64,000 bases of DNA from an uncultured Lachnospiraceae bacterium (GCA_947246015.1 CAMXQE010000006.1:52125-116124), one strand, 5' to 3'. Shown: positions 10,538 to 19,995, counted from the first letter of the stretch. Translations and numbers: made by a program. Notes: generated by a model not told the origin, from the sequence alone.

Positions 10538-11638
10538 ATGAAGAAAAAAGCAGCAGGAATTGTAAGTATATGTGTGGCAGGGATGGTGTTGTATACCGGT
10601 CCGGTGTATGCGGCAGGTTCAAACAGCGCGGCGGTCATGGCGGATGCGGTGACGGAACAGAGCCGGACGGCAGATGATATACAGGTAGAGTCCATCAAAG
10701 AGGTAGTATCGATGCCGGTAGGAGCGGCTGCACTTCTGGATTCGAGGAAAACGGAGGAAGAGTATAAGGAAGCGGCAGAGGAAGCAGAGGGAGCTTTGTG
10801 GGGATATACGAATCTGGGAATCTCCAATGTGAATGATAACCTGAATATCCGGAAAACACCGGGCGAGGATGGAAAAATGGTAGGAAAACTTCCGAAGAAT
10901 GCGGCCTGCGAGCTGGTTTCCGAGGAGGGGGAGTGGACTTATATCCGTTCCGGCAAAGTAGAAGGATATGTGAAGAGCGAATATCTGCTCAGCGGATGGA
11001 GTGCAAAAAAACGTGCGTTGGAAGAAGTGTCCACCGTAGCGGTAGTGGATACGACAACCCTGAAAGTGAGAGAAGAACCCAATACGGAGTGCGAGGTAAT
11101 CACCATGGTTCCGAGGGGCGAAGAACTCGATGTAGTGGAAATCATGGATGACTGGGTAAAAATCATGATTGACGATGAGGAAAACTATGTATCTGCCGAG
11201 TATGTCATAATAGAAGAGAAGCTGGCAAGTGCGATTACGATGACAGAGCTGCTGTACGGACAGGGCGTGTCGAATATCCGGGTGGATTTGTGCCAGTTTG
11301 CCAAACAGTATGTGGGAAATCCCTATGTATGGGGCGGCACCAGCCTGACCAAAGGCGCGGATTGTTCCGGTTTTGTACTCAGCGTGTTTAAGAATTTCGG
11401 CATTTCCCTTCCGAGAACCTCCGGTTCCCAGGCGAATGCAGGAACAAAAATCAGTATGTCGGAAGCAAAGCCGGGAGATTTGATTTTTTACGCGAAAGGC
11501 GGCAGGATTAACCATGTGGCCATCTATATCGGCAACGGACAGGTGGTACACGCCAGCAGTCCGAAGACAGGAATCAAGATTTCCAATTATAATTACCGTA
11601 CACCGGCAAAAGTAGTGAGGGTTTTGCCGAAAGATTAA
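10538..11638 (+). CDS. Secreted SH3-domain NlpC/P60 peptidoglycan endopeptidase
   Basis: N-terminal signal sequence, two SH3_3-like repeats (LNIRKTPGEDGKMVGKL; LKVREEPNTECEVITMV), NlpC/P60 core (GNPYVWGGTSLTKGADCSGFV...GDLIFYAKGGRINHVAIYIGNGQVVHAS). Confidence 0.93.
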   Translation: MKKKAAGIVSICVAGMVLYTGPVYAAGSNSAAVMADAVTEQSRTADDIQVESIKEVVSMPVGAAALLDSRKTEEEYKEAAEEAEGALWGYTNLGISNVNDNLNIRKTPGEDGKMVGKLPKNAACELVSEEGEWTYIRSGKVEGYVKSEYLLSGWSAKKRALEEVSTVAVVDTTTLKVREEPNTECEVITMVPRGEELDVVEIMDDWVKIMIDDEENYVSAEYVIIEEKLASAITMTELLYGQGVSNIRVDLCQFAKQYVGNPYVWGGTSLTKGADCSGFVLSVFKNFGISLPRTSGSQANAGTKISMSEAKPGDLIFYAKGGRINHVAIYIGNGQVVHASSPKTGIKISNYNYRTPAKVVRVLPKD

Positions 11639-11653
11639 AGCAGGGATAATCAA

Positions 11654-11699
11654 AAAAGCCGGAATCCATCAGAACGGATTCCGGCTTTTCCGTTTTTTT
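11654..11699 (+). terminator. Intrinsic terminator after NlpC/P60 gene
   Basis: 14-bp stem AAAAGCCGGAATCC / GGATTCCGGCTTTT followed by a T-rich tract. Confidence 0.9.
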
Positions 11700-11820
11700 T
11701 CACAAAAGATACTATATTTTTGCTGATAAATAGTATATAATATACTAGAGTGCTGAAAGTAAACGTGTCAGCACTCCAGACATTAAAAACGGCATATTTT
11801 CGGCTGAGAAGGAGAGCACG

Positions 11821-12594
11821 ATGAAAATTCAAGACTTTTGTGACATGGAAAAATTTGAAAACATTATGGATAACTGGGCAAAATGTACCGGACTCGCAAC
11901 AGTGGCAGTAGGTGCGGACGGGGAATATATCAGCGAGTGCTATAATTTTACGGATTTTTGCATTAAGTTGACGAGAGGCAGTGCGGAAGGGAGCAAACGC
12001 TGCGAAAAATGTGACCGTGAGGGAAAAGGAGTATATTCTTGCCATGCAGGGCTGGTGGACTTCGGGATTCCGATTACGCTGACCGACGGAACGGTGCTTG
12101 GGAGCGTGATTGGCGGACAGGTTCTGCCGGAGAACCCCGACGATGAAAAGTTCCGGCGGACGGCAAGAGAATTAGGGATTAATGAAGATACATATGTAGC
12201 GGCGCTGCATAAGGTAAATGTAAAGACGAGGGAACAGATTGAAGCATCCGCCAATCTTTTGGGAGATGTCATTAACATGTATGTCCGTTCAAGTTATCAG
12301 GAGAAGAAGAACGACCGGCTGCTGGGGATGTTAAAGAACGGGATTTCCAAGGCGGCGGAGGAAATCGATGCCGCGAACGAGAGCACTTCCAAGATTACGG
12401 GATTCAGCAAGCGGCAGAATATTCTGGCGCTGAACGCGTCCATCGAGGCGGCAAGGGCCGGAGAGAGCGGAAAGGGATTTGCGGTAGTGGCGACAGAAGT
12501 CAGGAAACTGGCGGAAGGGATGTCGGTAGCCAGTGCGGAAATCAACGAGAAGCTGCAGAGAATTTCGCAGACGATTAACGAACTGAATGAGTAA
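11821..12594 (+). CDS. Soluble PocR-type sensory domain fused to a short methyl-accepting chemotaxis signalling module
   Basis: PocR-like N-terminus ([31 protein letters not shown]...GQVLPE) and MCP tip ([35 protein letters not shown]); no TM segment or HAMP seen. Confidence 0.85.
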   Translation: MKIQDFCDMEKFENIMDNWAKCTGLATVAVGADGEYISECYNFTDFCIKLTRGSAEGSKRCEKCDREGKGVYSCHAGLVDFGIPITLTDGTVLGSVIGGQVLPENPDDEKFRRTARELGINEDTYVAALHKVNVKTREQIEASANLLGDVINMYVRSSYQEKKNDRLLGMLKNGISKAAEEIDAANESTSKITGFSKRQNILALNASIEAARAGESGKGFAVVATEVRKLAEGMSVASAEINEKLQRISQTINELNE

Positions 12595-12655
12595 AGCAAA
12601 TCTTGGTATTTACAAGGAAAGAAATCTGTGGTATGATAGCGGAGTGTGAAAAACA

Positions 12656-12703
12656 GCCGATACTCAGGTGTGGGACAACTCCGACCCGGTCTTAGTATCC
12701 GGC
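12656..12703 (+). promoter_or_regulatory. Candidate structured rpsO leader
   Basis: GCCGATACT pairs with AGTATCCGGC (one bulge), enclosing a further imperfect stem (AGGT/GTCTT-type and GGG/CCC pairs), just upstream of the rpsO Shine-Dalgarno. Confidence 0.45.
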
Positions 12704-12729
12704 GTAAAGGAAAGCAGGAGGAAGAGACT

Positions 12730-12996
12730 ATGATTTCTAAGGAAAAGAAAACAGCGATTATCAAAGAGTACGCAAGGACAGAAGGCGATACAGGTTCACC
12801 GGAAGTGCAGATTGCGGTATTGACAGCGAGGATTCAGGAACTTACAGAGCATTTAAAGGCGAATCCGAAGGACCATCATTCAAGAAGAGGGCTTCTTAAA
12901 ATGGTTGGTCAGAGACGTGGTTTACTTGATTATCTTAAGAAAGTGGACATTGAGAGATATCGTTCTTTAATTGAAAGACTTGGAATCAGAAAGTAA
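12730..12996 (+). CDS. rpsO: 30S ribosomal protein S15
   Basis: [72 protein letters not shown] at 12730 after AGGAGGAAG. Confidence 0.98.
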   Translation: MISKEKKTAIIKEYARTEGDTGSPEVQIAVLTARIQELTEHLKANPKDHHSRRGLLKMVGQRRGLLDYLKKVDIERYRSLIERLGIRK

Positions 12997-13009
12997 GGAG
13001 CAAATGTTT

Positions 13010-13049
13010 AGGCGGATACAGACTGAAAAGTCGGAGTGTCCGCCTTTTC
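13010..13049 (+). terminator. Terminator between rpsO and pnp
   Basis: AGGCGGATAC / GTGTCCGCCT stem followed by TTTT. Confidence 0.8.
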
Positions 13050-13117
13050 CTCATGGTATCGGACCAAAGCGGCATGGCTGCGGAAAGATAAGAGGGAATG
13101 GAAGTTGACAGAACAGA

Positions 13118-13203
13118 CAAGGCAGACGGGATATTCCGGGACCACTGATAAGCATATGTCCATGAACGTATTCTTATCAGTAGTTTCGGCATCTCCTGCC
13201 TTG
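13118..13203 (+). promoter_or_regulatory. Long imperfect RNA hairpin in the pnp 5' leader
   Basis: CAAGGCAG(13118-13125) pairs with CTGCCTTG(13196-13203); inside it GGGAT/ATCTC, then CCGGGACCACTGATAAGCATATG pairs with CGTATTCTTATCAGTAGTTTCGG with 2 mismatches plus G-U pairs, 8-nt loop TCCATGAA. Confidence 0.8.
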
Positions 13204-13255
13204 GGAACAGCCCTTATACGGGCGGACAGAGCAAACAGGAAGGAGAATTCAGAGA

Positions 13256-15355
13256 ATGGAAAAAAATTACAGGACATTTACAATGGAACTTGCCGGAAGA
13301 ACCCTCCGCGTAGATATCGGAAGGGTTGGAAAGCAGGCGAACGGCTGTGCGTTTATGCAGTATGGGGAGACAACCGTACTTTGTACGGCGACGGCTTCCG
13401 ACAAGCCGAGGGACGGAATTGATTTCTTCCCTTTAAGTGTGGAATACGAAGAAAAGTTATATTCCGTAGGAAAGATTCCCGGCGGTTTTAATAAGAGAGA
13501 GGGGAAGGCTTCCGAGAATGCAATCCTCACCAGCCGTGTAATCGACCGTCCGATGCGTCCTTTATTTCCAAAGGATTACAGAAATGATGTAACATTGAAT
13601 AATATGGTAATGAGCGTGGACCCTGCGTGCCGTCCCGAACTGGTAGCTATGATTGGCGCTGCCATTGCTACCTCTATTTCGGATATTCCGTTTGACGGGC
13701 CTTGTGCAATGACACAGGTAGGTCTGGTGGACGGGGAGTTCATCATCAATCCTTCACAGGAACAGTGGAAGATTGGCGATTTGAATCTGACCGTTGCGTC
13801 TACCAGTGAAAAAGTAATCATGATTGAAGCCGGTGCAAATGAAGTGCCGGAGGCGAAGATGCTGGAAGCAATTTATATGGCTCATGAAATCAATCAGACC
13901 ATTATCGCTTTCATTAATCAGATAACGGCGGAAGTAGGAAAACCGAAACACGAATATACAAGCTGTGCCGTACCGGCTGAAATGTTTGATGCGATGAAGG
14001 AAATCGTAACGCCGGAAGAGATGGAAGAAGCGGTTTTCACGGATGAAAAACAGGTACGTGAAGAAAATATTAAAAAAATTACGGAGAAATTTGAAGAGGC
14101 TTTTGCCGAGAACGAGGAATGGCTGGCTATTTTGGGCGAGGCGGTATATCAGTATCAGAAAAAGACTGTCCGCAAGATGATTCTGAAAGACCACAAGCGT
14201 CCCGACGGACGTGAGATTACGCAAATCAGGCCCCTGGCAGCGGAAGTGGACTTGATTCCGAGGGTACACGGTTCTGCAATGTTTACGCGCGGACAGACAC
14301 AGATTTGTACCGTAACGACATTGGCGCCTTTATCTGAGATGCAGAGAATCGACGGTCTGGATGAAAATGAAGTGAATAAGAGATATATGCATCATTATAA
14401 TTTCCCGTCTTATTCGGTGGGAGAGACGAAACCCAGCCGCGGGCCGGGACGGCGTGAAATCGGACACGGGGCTTTGGCAGAGAGAGCGCTGATTCCGGTA
14501 CTTCCTTCAGAGGAGGAATTCCCTTATGCCATCCGTACCGTATCCGAAACATTTGAGTCCAACGGTTCTACTTCACAGGCGTCTATCTGTGCGTCCACAA
14601 TGTCGCTGATGGCGGCAGGCGTTCCGATTAAGAAGCAGGTAGCAGGTATCTCCTGCGGACTGGTAACAGGTGAGACGGACGAGGACTATATCGTGCTTAC
14701 GGATATTCAGGGATTGGAAGACTTTTTCGGGGATATGGACTTTAAAGTAGCGGGTACGCATGACGGTATTACCGCAATCCAGATGGATATCAAAATCCAC
14801 GGACTGACAAGGCCGATTGTGGAAGAGGCAATTAAGAGGACAAAGGAAGCAAGGGAATATATCTTAAATGAAATCATGACACCGGCTATTGCAGAGCCAA
14901 GAAAAGAAGTAGGGCCTTATGCGCCGAAGATTGTTTCCCTTCAGATTGACCCTGAGAAAATCGGGGACGTAGTCGGACAGAGGGGCAAGACAATCAATGA
15001 AATCATCGCACGGACCGGTGTAAAAATCGATATTACGGATGACGGCAAGGTATCTGTATGCGGTACCGATACGGCTATGATGGACAAGGCGGTAGAGATG
15101 ATAAAAGTCATCACTACGGATTTTGAGGAAGGACAGGTATTCAAAGGAACGGTAGTCAGCATCAAGGAGTTCGGAGCATTTATTGAATTTGCGCCGGGTA
15201 AGGAAGGCATGGTTCATATTTCCAAGATTTCCAGGGAAAGAATCAATCATGTGGAAGATGTGCTGACACTGGGAGATAAGGTGACTGTGGTTTGTCTCGG
15301 CAAGGATAAGATGGGCAGAATCAGCTTCTCCATGAAGGATGTGGCACAGCAGTAA
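13256..15355 (+). CDS. pnp: Polyribonucleotide nucleotidyltransferase
   Basis: RNase PH domains plus C-terminal KH (GDVVGQRGKTINEIIARTGVKIDI) and S1 (GQVFKGTVVSIKEFGAFIEFAPGKEGMVHISKIS). Confidence 0.98.
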   Translation: MEKNYRTFTMELAGRTLRVDIGRVGKQANGCAFMQYGETTVLCTATASDKPRDGIDFFPLSVEYEEKLYSVGKIPGGFNKREGKASENAILTSRVIDRPMRPLFPKDYRNDVTLNNMVMSVDPACRPELVAMIGAAIATSISDIPFDGPCAMTQVGLVDGEFIINPSQEQWKIGDLNLTVASTSEKVIMIEAGANEVPEAKMLEAIYMAHEINQTIIAFINQITAEVGKPKHEYTSCAVPAEMFDAMKEIVTPEEMEEAVFTDEKQVREENIKKITEKFEEAFAENEEWLAILGEAVYQYQKKTVRKMILKDHKRPDGREITQIRPLAAEVDLIPRVHGSAMFTRGQTQICTVTTLAPLSEMQRIDGLDENEVNKRYMHHYNFPSYSVGETKPSRGPGRREIGHGALAERALIPVLPSEEEFPYAIRTVSETFESNGSTSQASICASTMSLMAAGVPIKKQVAGISCGLVTGETDEDYIVLTDIQGLEDFFGDMDFKVAGTHDGITAIQMDIKIHGLTRPIVEEAIKRTKEAREYILNEIMTPAIAEPRKEVGPYAPKIVSLQIDPEKIGDVVGQRGKTINEIIARTGVKIDITDDGKVSVCGTDTAMMDKAVEMIKVITTDFEEGQVFKGTVVSIKEFGAFIEFAPGKEGMVHISKISRERINHVEDVLTLGDKVTVVCLGKDKMGRISFSMKDVAQQ

Positions 15356-15407
15356 AGTCCGGAAAAACAGGAATTGCGTTTCAACAGACAGAATATTATA
15401 AAAGAAT

Positions 15408-15447
15408 GCAGAAAGGACGCGCCGATACTTTGGCGCGTCCTTTCTGC
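15408..15447. terminator. Bidirectional hairpin between convergent pnp and grcA-like genes
   Basis: Perfect 16-bp stem GCAGAAAGGACGCGCC / GGCGCGTCCTTTCTGC. Confidence 0.85.
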
Positions 15448-15484
15448 TGTCAGTCCTGATGGATGTCTGTATGAAACCGCTGCA

Positions 15485-15730
15485 TTAAATTGCTTCATGA
15501 AAAGTCCTGCTGATTACATCCGCCTGCTGTTCGGGCGTCAGTTTAATGAAGTTTACTGCGTATCCGCTGACACGGATTGTAAGCTGGGGATAATTTTCAG
15601 GATGCTTCTGGGCATCCAGAAGAGTATCCCTGTTAAGTACGTTTACATTCAGATGGTGGCCGCCTTTCGTAGCATATCCGTCCAGCAGGTTTACTAAGTT
15701 ATCTACTTGTGCAGTATTTGTCATTGCCAT
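15485..15730 (-). CDS. grcA: Stand-alone glycyl-radical domain protein (GrcA/YfiD-like; matches C-terminal ~80 aa of pyruvate formate-lyase)
   Basis: [59 protein letters not shown] contains the glycyl-radical loop RVSGYA; own start with AAGGAGGAAA RBS. Confidence 0.9.
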   Translation of the reverse strand: MAMTNTAQVDNLVNLLDGYATKGGHHLNVNVLNRDTLLDAQKHPENYPQLTIRVSGYAVNFIKLTPEQQADVISRTFHEAI

Positions 15731-15771
15731 ATCTCTATTTCCTCCTTAATAATAGTAATGATTATTGTTTT

Positions 15772-15819
15772 TGATTGATTTAATCATATCATTTCAGACC
15801 GGAATTGTCTATAAAAAAT
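15772..15819 (-). promoter_or_regulatory. Candidate promoter and palindromic operator for grcA-like gene
   Basis: On the minus strand TAGACA-17 nt-TATGAT, with palindrome TGATT-N5-AATCA (15772-15786) overlapping the -10/start region. Confidence 0.55.
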
Positions 15820-15974
15820 TTAAATGATTCTGTATTTTTTCCAATACAAATGAAAATTAAAAGGAAAAATTGGAATCTTTCTGTTTCTAAAAAAGGAATA
15901 AAAAGAAACAGGAATAACTTGCCAGCCCTTACATATATTAGGATAAAGAAAGAAGAAAGGGATGGACAGGACAG

Positions 15975-16928
15975 ATGGCAGCGGGGGAAGAAATTCTGCG
16001 TATTTTTCCGGATTATATGAGGCAGTTATGGCAGGAGGTTTCCGGGCGTGCCGGGGAACTGCAGGAAATCCGGCTCAGAAGCGGGCGGGAGGTTATCGTG
16101 GTGATGAATGGGGACGAGCGGTATATAAGCAGCGGAGGACAGGTTGTGCCGGATATCCGGAGCGCTGTCCGGATGACGGAACAGGATATGGAAGCGATAC
16201 TGAACCATATCTGTGACTATTCGGTTTATGCTTTCTGCGATGAGATACGGCAGGGATTTATGACCATTCCGGGAGGACACCGGGTAGGGATGGCGGGACA
16301 GGTTATATTGGAGGAAAACGGGACAATCCGGAATATGAAGCATATCCGTTATATGAATGTCCGCATTTCCCATGAAATAAAAGGCGCTGCCGATTTGGTC
16401 ATGCCTTATCTGTATGAGAACGGGCAGTTGTTGGATACGCTTTTGATTTCGCCGCCGGGATGCGGGAAGACAACCCTGTTAAGAGACATGATACGTCAGA
16501 TAGCGGACGGCAACCGTTTTTCAAAGGGAATGAATGTGGCGGTGGTAGATGAGCGGTCGGAGATTGCCGGATGCTATATGGGCTGTCCCCAAAACGATGT
16601 GGGAGTACGGACGGATGTGTTGGATGCCTGCCCGAAGGTAGTTGGCATGATGATGCTGCTGCGCTCCATGGCTCCCCAGGTAGTGGCAGTAGACGAGCTG
16701 GGAAGCGGGGAGGATATCCGGGCTGTCAGCCAGGTAATGCAATGCGGGAGCCGGATGCTTGCTACCGTGCATGGAGAGTCCCTTCAGGAAATCATGGAGA
16801 AGGATTTTCTGAAAGACCTTGTCCGCCGGCAGGTATTTGGCAGGTACATTATGTTAGGGAGGCCGGATGGGACGTGCAGGGTGAAAGCCATATATGACAG
16901 AGGGTTTCGGATATGTTACGGCTCTTAG
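15975..16928 (+). CDS. spoIIIAA: Stage III sporulation protein AA
   Basis: Walker A SPPGCGKTTLLRDMIRQ, VDERSEIAGCYMG; first gene of spoIIIA operon. Confidence 0.96.
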   Translation: MAAGEEILRIFPDYMRQLWQEVSGRAGELQEIRLRSGREVIVVMNGDERYISSGGQVVPDIRSAVRMTEQDMEAILNHICDYSVYAFCDEIRQGFMTIPGGHRVGMAGQVILEENGTIRNMKHIRYMNVRISHEIKGAADLVMPYLYENGQLLDTLLISPPGCGKTTLLRDMIRQIADGNRFSKGMNVAVVDERSEIAGCYMGCPQNDVGVRTDVLDACPKVVGMMMLLRSMAPQVVAVDELGSGEDIRAVSQVMQCGSRMLATVHGESLQEIMEKDFLKDLVRRQVFGRYIMLGRPDGTCRVKAIYDRGFRICYGS

Positions 16929-17431
16929 GGATTTTTTTCCTGTCGGCAGGCTGTATGGGGCTCGGATGGTCGTGGAAGGAACGGCTGAAAAAAGGACTGG
17001 AAGAACTGTATGAAGTCTGGCGGATTTTAAAGATGTTTCAGAGTGAGATTATTTACAGCCGCGCACCCCTGCCGGAAGCGTGCCTGCGGATTGCAGGGCG
17101 GACGCCTGAGCCTTACAGGGGGGCCTTTTTGGAAATACATAAGGAAATGCTGGCCAATCATGGGACAACATTCGAGGAAGTATGGAAGCGGCAGATGGAA
17201 GAGTGTGCCGGCAGGCTGGTGATGCCCGCTGAAGAAAAGCGGAGACTGTCAGGATTTGGAAGCTGCGTGGGATTTATAGACGGGCAGGTGCAGGCGCAGA
17301 TGCTGGAACAGCAGATTCAGAGGCTGGGGCTTTCCATTGAGCGGCAGGAGAAGGAAATGGCCAATAAAAGCAGAGTCATTATGTGCCTGAGTGTGATGGG
17401 GGGCCTTATGCTTGCCATTCTGTTGATTTAG
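16913..17431 (+). CDS. spoIIIAB: Stage III sporulation protein AB
   Basis: Position in the operon and SpoIIIAB-like sequence. Confidence 0.92.
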   Translation: MLRLLGIFFLSAGCMGLGWSWKERLKKGLEELYEVWRILKMFQSEIIYSRAPLPEACLRIAGRTPEPYRGAFLEIHKEMLANHGTTFEEVWKRQMEECAGRLVMPAEEKRRLSGFGSCVGFIDGQVQAQMLEQQIQRLGLSIERQEKEMANKSRVIMCLSVMGGLMLAILLI

Positions 17432-17465
17432 GGCATGGAGGACATGGCCGGATGGAGGTTTCAAT

Positions 17466-17660
17466 ATGGACGTTGGTCTGATATTTAAGATTGCAGCGGT
17501 GGGAATACTGATTACGATATTAAGTCAGGTACTGAAACACAGCGGGAGGGAGGAACATGCCTTTCTGATTAGTCTGGCAGGGCTGATTCTCGTACTGACA
17601 TGGATTGTACCGTATATTTATGATTTGTTTGTCATGATTCAGAACCTGTTTGAATTATAA
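17466..17660 (+). CDS. spoIIIAC: Stage III sporulation protein AC
   Basis: 64-aa, two-TM protein MDVGLIFKIAAVGILITILSQVLKHSGREEHAFLISLAGLILVL. Confidence 0.95.
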   Translation: MDVGLIFKIAAVGILITILSQVLKHSGREEHAFLISLAGLILVLTWIVPYIYDLFVMIQNLFEL

Positions 17661-17697
17661 TGTCAAAAATGTCAAAACCGGAAGAAGAGGAAAATAT

Positions 17698-18084
17698 ATG
17701 GATGTATTGAGGATAGGAATTCTGGGGGTTGCAGGCGTCATGCTGGCGCTTCAGTTTAAATCGTACAAGCCGGAGTATGGATTATATATAGGTTTTGCCG
17801 TAAGTCTGATGATTTTTACGCTGATTGTATCGGGACTGGTCTCTTTGTTTGGAAGTATGGGGATTATGGAGGAATATATTGGTTCCAACCGTGCCTATTT
17901 TTCCATTTTGCTGAAAGTAATCGGGATTACCTATATTTGTGAGTTTTGTTCCGGTATATGCAGGGATGCGGGGTATGCATCCGTTTCAGGCCAGATAGAA
18001 ATCTTCGGCAAACTGTCCGTACTGGCGGCAGGTATGCCGATTCTTCTGGCAATAATAGAAAGTATTCAGGAGATTGCGGGATGA
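17698..18084 (+). CDS. spoIIIAD: Stage III sporulation protein AD
   Basis: SpoIIIAC/AD family membrane protein; probable ATG at 17698 within the supplied 17650 ORF. Confidence 0.92.
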   Translation: MDVLRIGILGVAGVMLALQFKSYKPEYGLYIGFAVSLMIFTLIVSGLVSLFGSMGIMEEYIGSNRAYFSILLKVIGITYICEFCSGICRDAGYASVSGQIEIFGKLSVLAAGMPILLAIIESIQEIAG

Positions 18085-19241
18085 GAAAAATAAGGTTTGC
18101 GCTTTCGCTTCTGTTCCGTTCTGTTTTGGTGACTGTTTTGATGGCTTTTTGGATGTACAAGCCGGTGTATGCAGCGGAGGGGGAAGTGGATGTGGAGAGC
18201 GTATGGGGGGAATACGGGCTGGGAGATATAAACGGGAGCCTGGAAGAAATGCTTCCTGCGTATGAGTGGGATATGCAGGGGATTTTATCGGATATCCTGC
18301 AGGGAAAAATACTGACGGCTGTCGGGCGGGCATGGGACGGCGTAAAAGGGACGCTGGCGGCGGAGCTGACCGGAATGAAGAACATTTTTGCGTCTATCCT
18401 TATTTTGGGAATTATTTCCGCCCTTTTTGCAAATTTTTCGGATATCTTCCAGAATCATCAGATAGCGGATATCAGTTTTTATTTTTTGTACCTGCTGCTT
18501 ATGGCGGTTTTAATGAAAGCCTTTTTAATGGCGGCGGGAATTGCTTCCCAGGCGGTGGAAAACATTGTGTTGTTCATTAAAATGTTTATTCCTGCGTATT
18601 TCATGGCAGTAGGCGCAGCATCGGGCGCAGCGTCCGCCATGGTTTATTACCAGTTCATGCTGATACTGGCCTATGGAGTGGAAAAACTGCTGGCTTCCGT
18701 GCTGCTTCCGCTGATTTACAGCTATGTGCTGCTGGCGCTTATGAACGGCGTATGGGCGGAAGAAAGACTGACGCTGCTGCTGGAATGTCTGAAGAAGGGC
18801 ATTGGAATCGGGCTGAAAGCAGCCCTGGGAGCAGTGACTTCCCTCAGCCTGTTCCAGTCTATGATTGCGCCGGTACTGGATTCCCTTCAGGGAACCGCGA
18901 TCAAAAAAGCCATTTCAGCCATACCGGGCATCGGAAATCTTGCGGAGGGTGTGACGGAGATGGTAATCGGTTCGGCAGTACTGATTAAAAACAGTATCGG
19001 TCTGTTGCTTTTGTTGCTGCTGCTCGCTATCTGCCTTGTGCCGCTGATGAAGTTGTTCCTTATAGCCTGTCTGATGAAAGGCAGCGCGGCTTTGGCGGGG
19101 ATTGTCAGCGATAAGCGGATTACAGGATGTACGGACCGGGTGGGGGACGGAAGCCTGCTGTTGTTCAGGACGGCATTTACGGCGGTTGCGTTATTCCTTA
19201 TTGTGATTGCCATTGTAGCTTATACGACCGGTACGGTGTAG
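18081..19241 (+). CDS. spoIIIAE: Stage III sporulation protein AE
   Basis: Multi-TM SpoIIIAE with signal peptide; ATG at 18081 overlapping the spoIIIAD stop. Confidence 0.93.
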   Translation: MRKIRFALSLLFRSVLVTVLMAFWMYKPVYAAEGEVDVESVWGEYGLGDINGSLEEMLPAYEWDMQGILSDILQGKILTAVGRAWDGVKGTLAAELTGMKNIFASILILGIISALFANFSDIFQNHQIADISFYFLYLLLMAVLMKAFLMAAGIASQAVENIVLFIKMFIPAYFMAVGAASGAASAMVYYQFMLILAYGVEKLLASVLLPLIYSYVLLALMNGVWAEERLTLLLECLKKGIGIGLKAALGAVTSLSLFQSMIAPVLDSLQGTAIKKAISAIPGIGNLAEGVTEMVIGSAVLIKNSIGLLLLLLLLAICLVPLMKLFLIACLMKGSAALAGIVSDKRITGCTDRVGDGSLLLFRTAFTAVALFLIVIAIVAYTTGTV

Positions 19242-19253
19242 AGGGACAGGAAT

Positions 19254-19913
19254 ATGGGCGGGACATTTTTGGAATTTATGAAAAGCACAGGCATTTTTAT
19301 TTTGTGTGCGCAGTGTTTCATGCATTTTGCAGCGGGAAAGGTTTATGAAAAATATGTGAAGCTGCTGATAGGTGTGATGATTCTGGCACAGTTCATCGTA
19401 CCGGTAAGGGCTGTATTTCTCGGTAAGGAAAGTGCACAGATGTGGGGAGAGATAGAGAAGTTCCAAAAGGAATTGGAAGATGTTATGGAGGAGGCCGGAA
19501 GAGAGGCAGCCGCTTCCATGGAGCAGGAGACGGGAGCGATAGGGGACGGGGCGGAAAGCAGCAGGGAAAAGCGGGCATTGGAAGAGGAAATAGGGAAGCG
19601 GATTGCAGAAACGGCTCAGGTTTACGGGGTGACGGTTGAAAAAGTGGAATTAGTGGAAGAACCGCCGAAAATCATAGTGACGGTAGGAGAAACGGAGAAA
19701 AAGACAGGAGAGAGGATAAAGGTGGAGAAAATAACCATCGGGCAGGAAAAAGGACAGGATATAGAGGACATGCCGGAAAGCGGGGAAGAAGAGGAAATGG
19801 AAAAAGAAATGGAAAAGGAAATGGAAATGGAAAAAGAAATGGAAATGGCCGGGGCTTTTTCCAAAGCTTTAGGTGTCGATGCGGATTATGTGGAGGTCAT
19901 AAAGCAGCGGTAG
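19254..19913 (+). CDS. spoIIIAF: Stage III sporulation protein AF
   Basis: Operon position and N-terminal TM pair (AAGKVYEKYVKLLIGVMILAQFIVPV). Confidence 0.88.
   Translation: MGGTFLEFMKSTGIFILCAQCFMHFAAGKVYEKYVKLLIGVMILAQFIVPVRAVFLGKESAQMWGEIEKFQKELEDVMEEAGREAAASMEQETGAIGDGAESSREKRALEEEIGKRIAETAQVYGVTVEKVELVEEPPKIIVTVGETEKKTGERIKVEKITIGQEKGQDIEDMPESGEEEEMEKEMEKEMEMEKEMEMAGAFSKALGVDADYVEVIKQR
19795..19850 (+). repeat. Low-complexity GGAAATGGAAAAA repeat in spoIIIAF
   Basis: Encodes EEMEKEMEKEMEMEKEMEMA. Confidence 0.85.
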
Positions 19914-19995
19914 GAAGGAATGGGCCGGAGAGACAGTTTGAAAAGTCAAAGACTCAGACGGCAGGCCGGGGATATGGAAAGGGAAGGGAAACAGT

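Noticed and set aside
10619-11653. 344-aa minus ORF opposite the NlpC/P60 gene
   Set aside because: Antisense shadow; composition rich in His/Ile/Tyr typical of reverse-strand artefacts.
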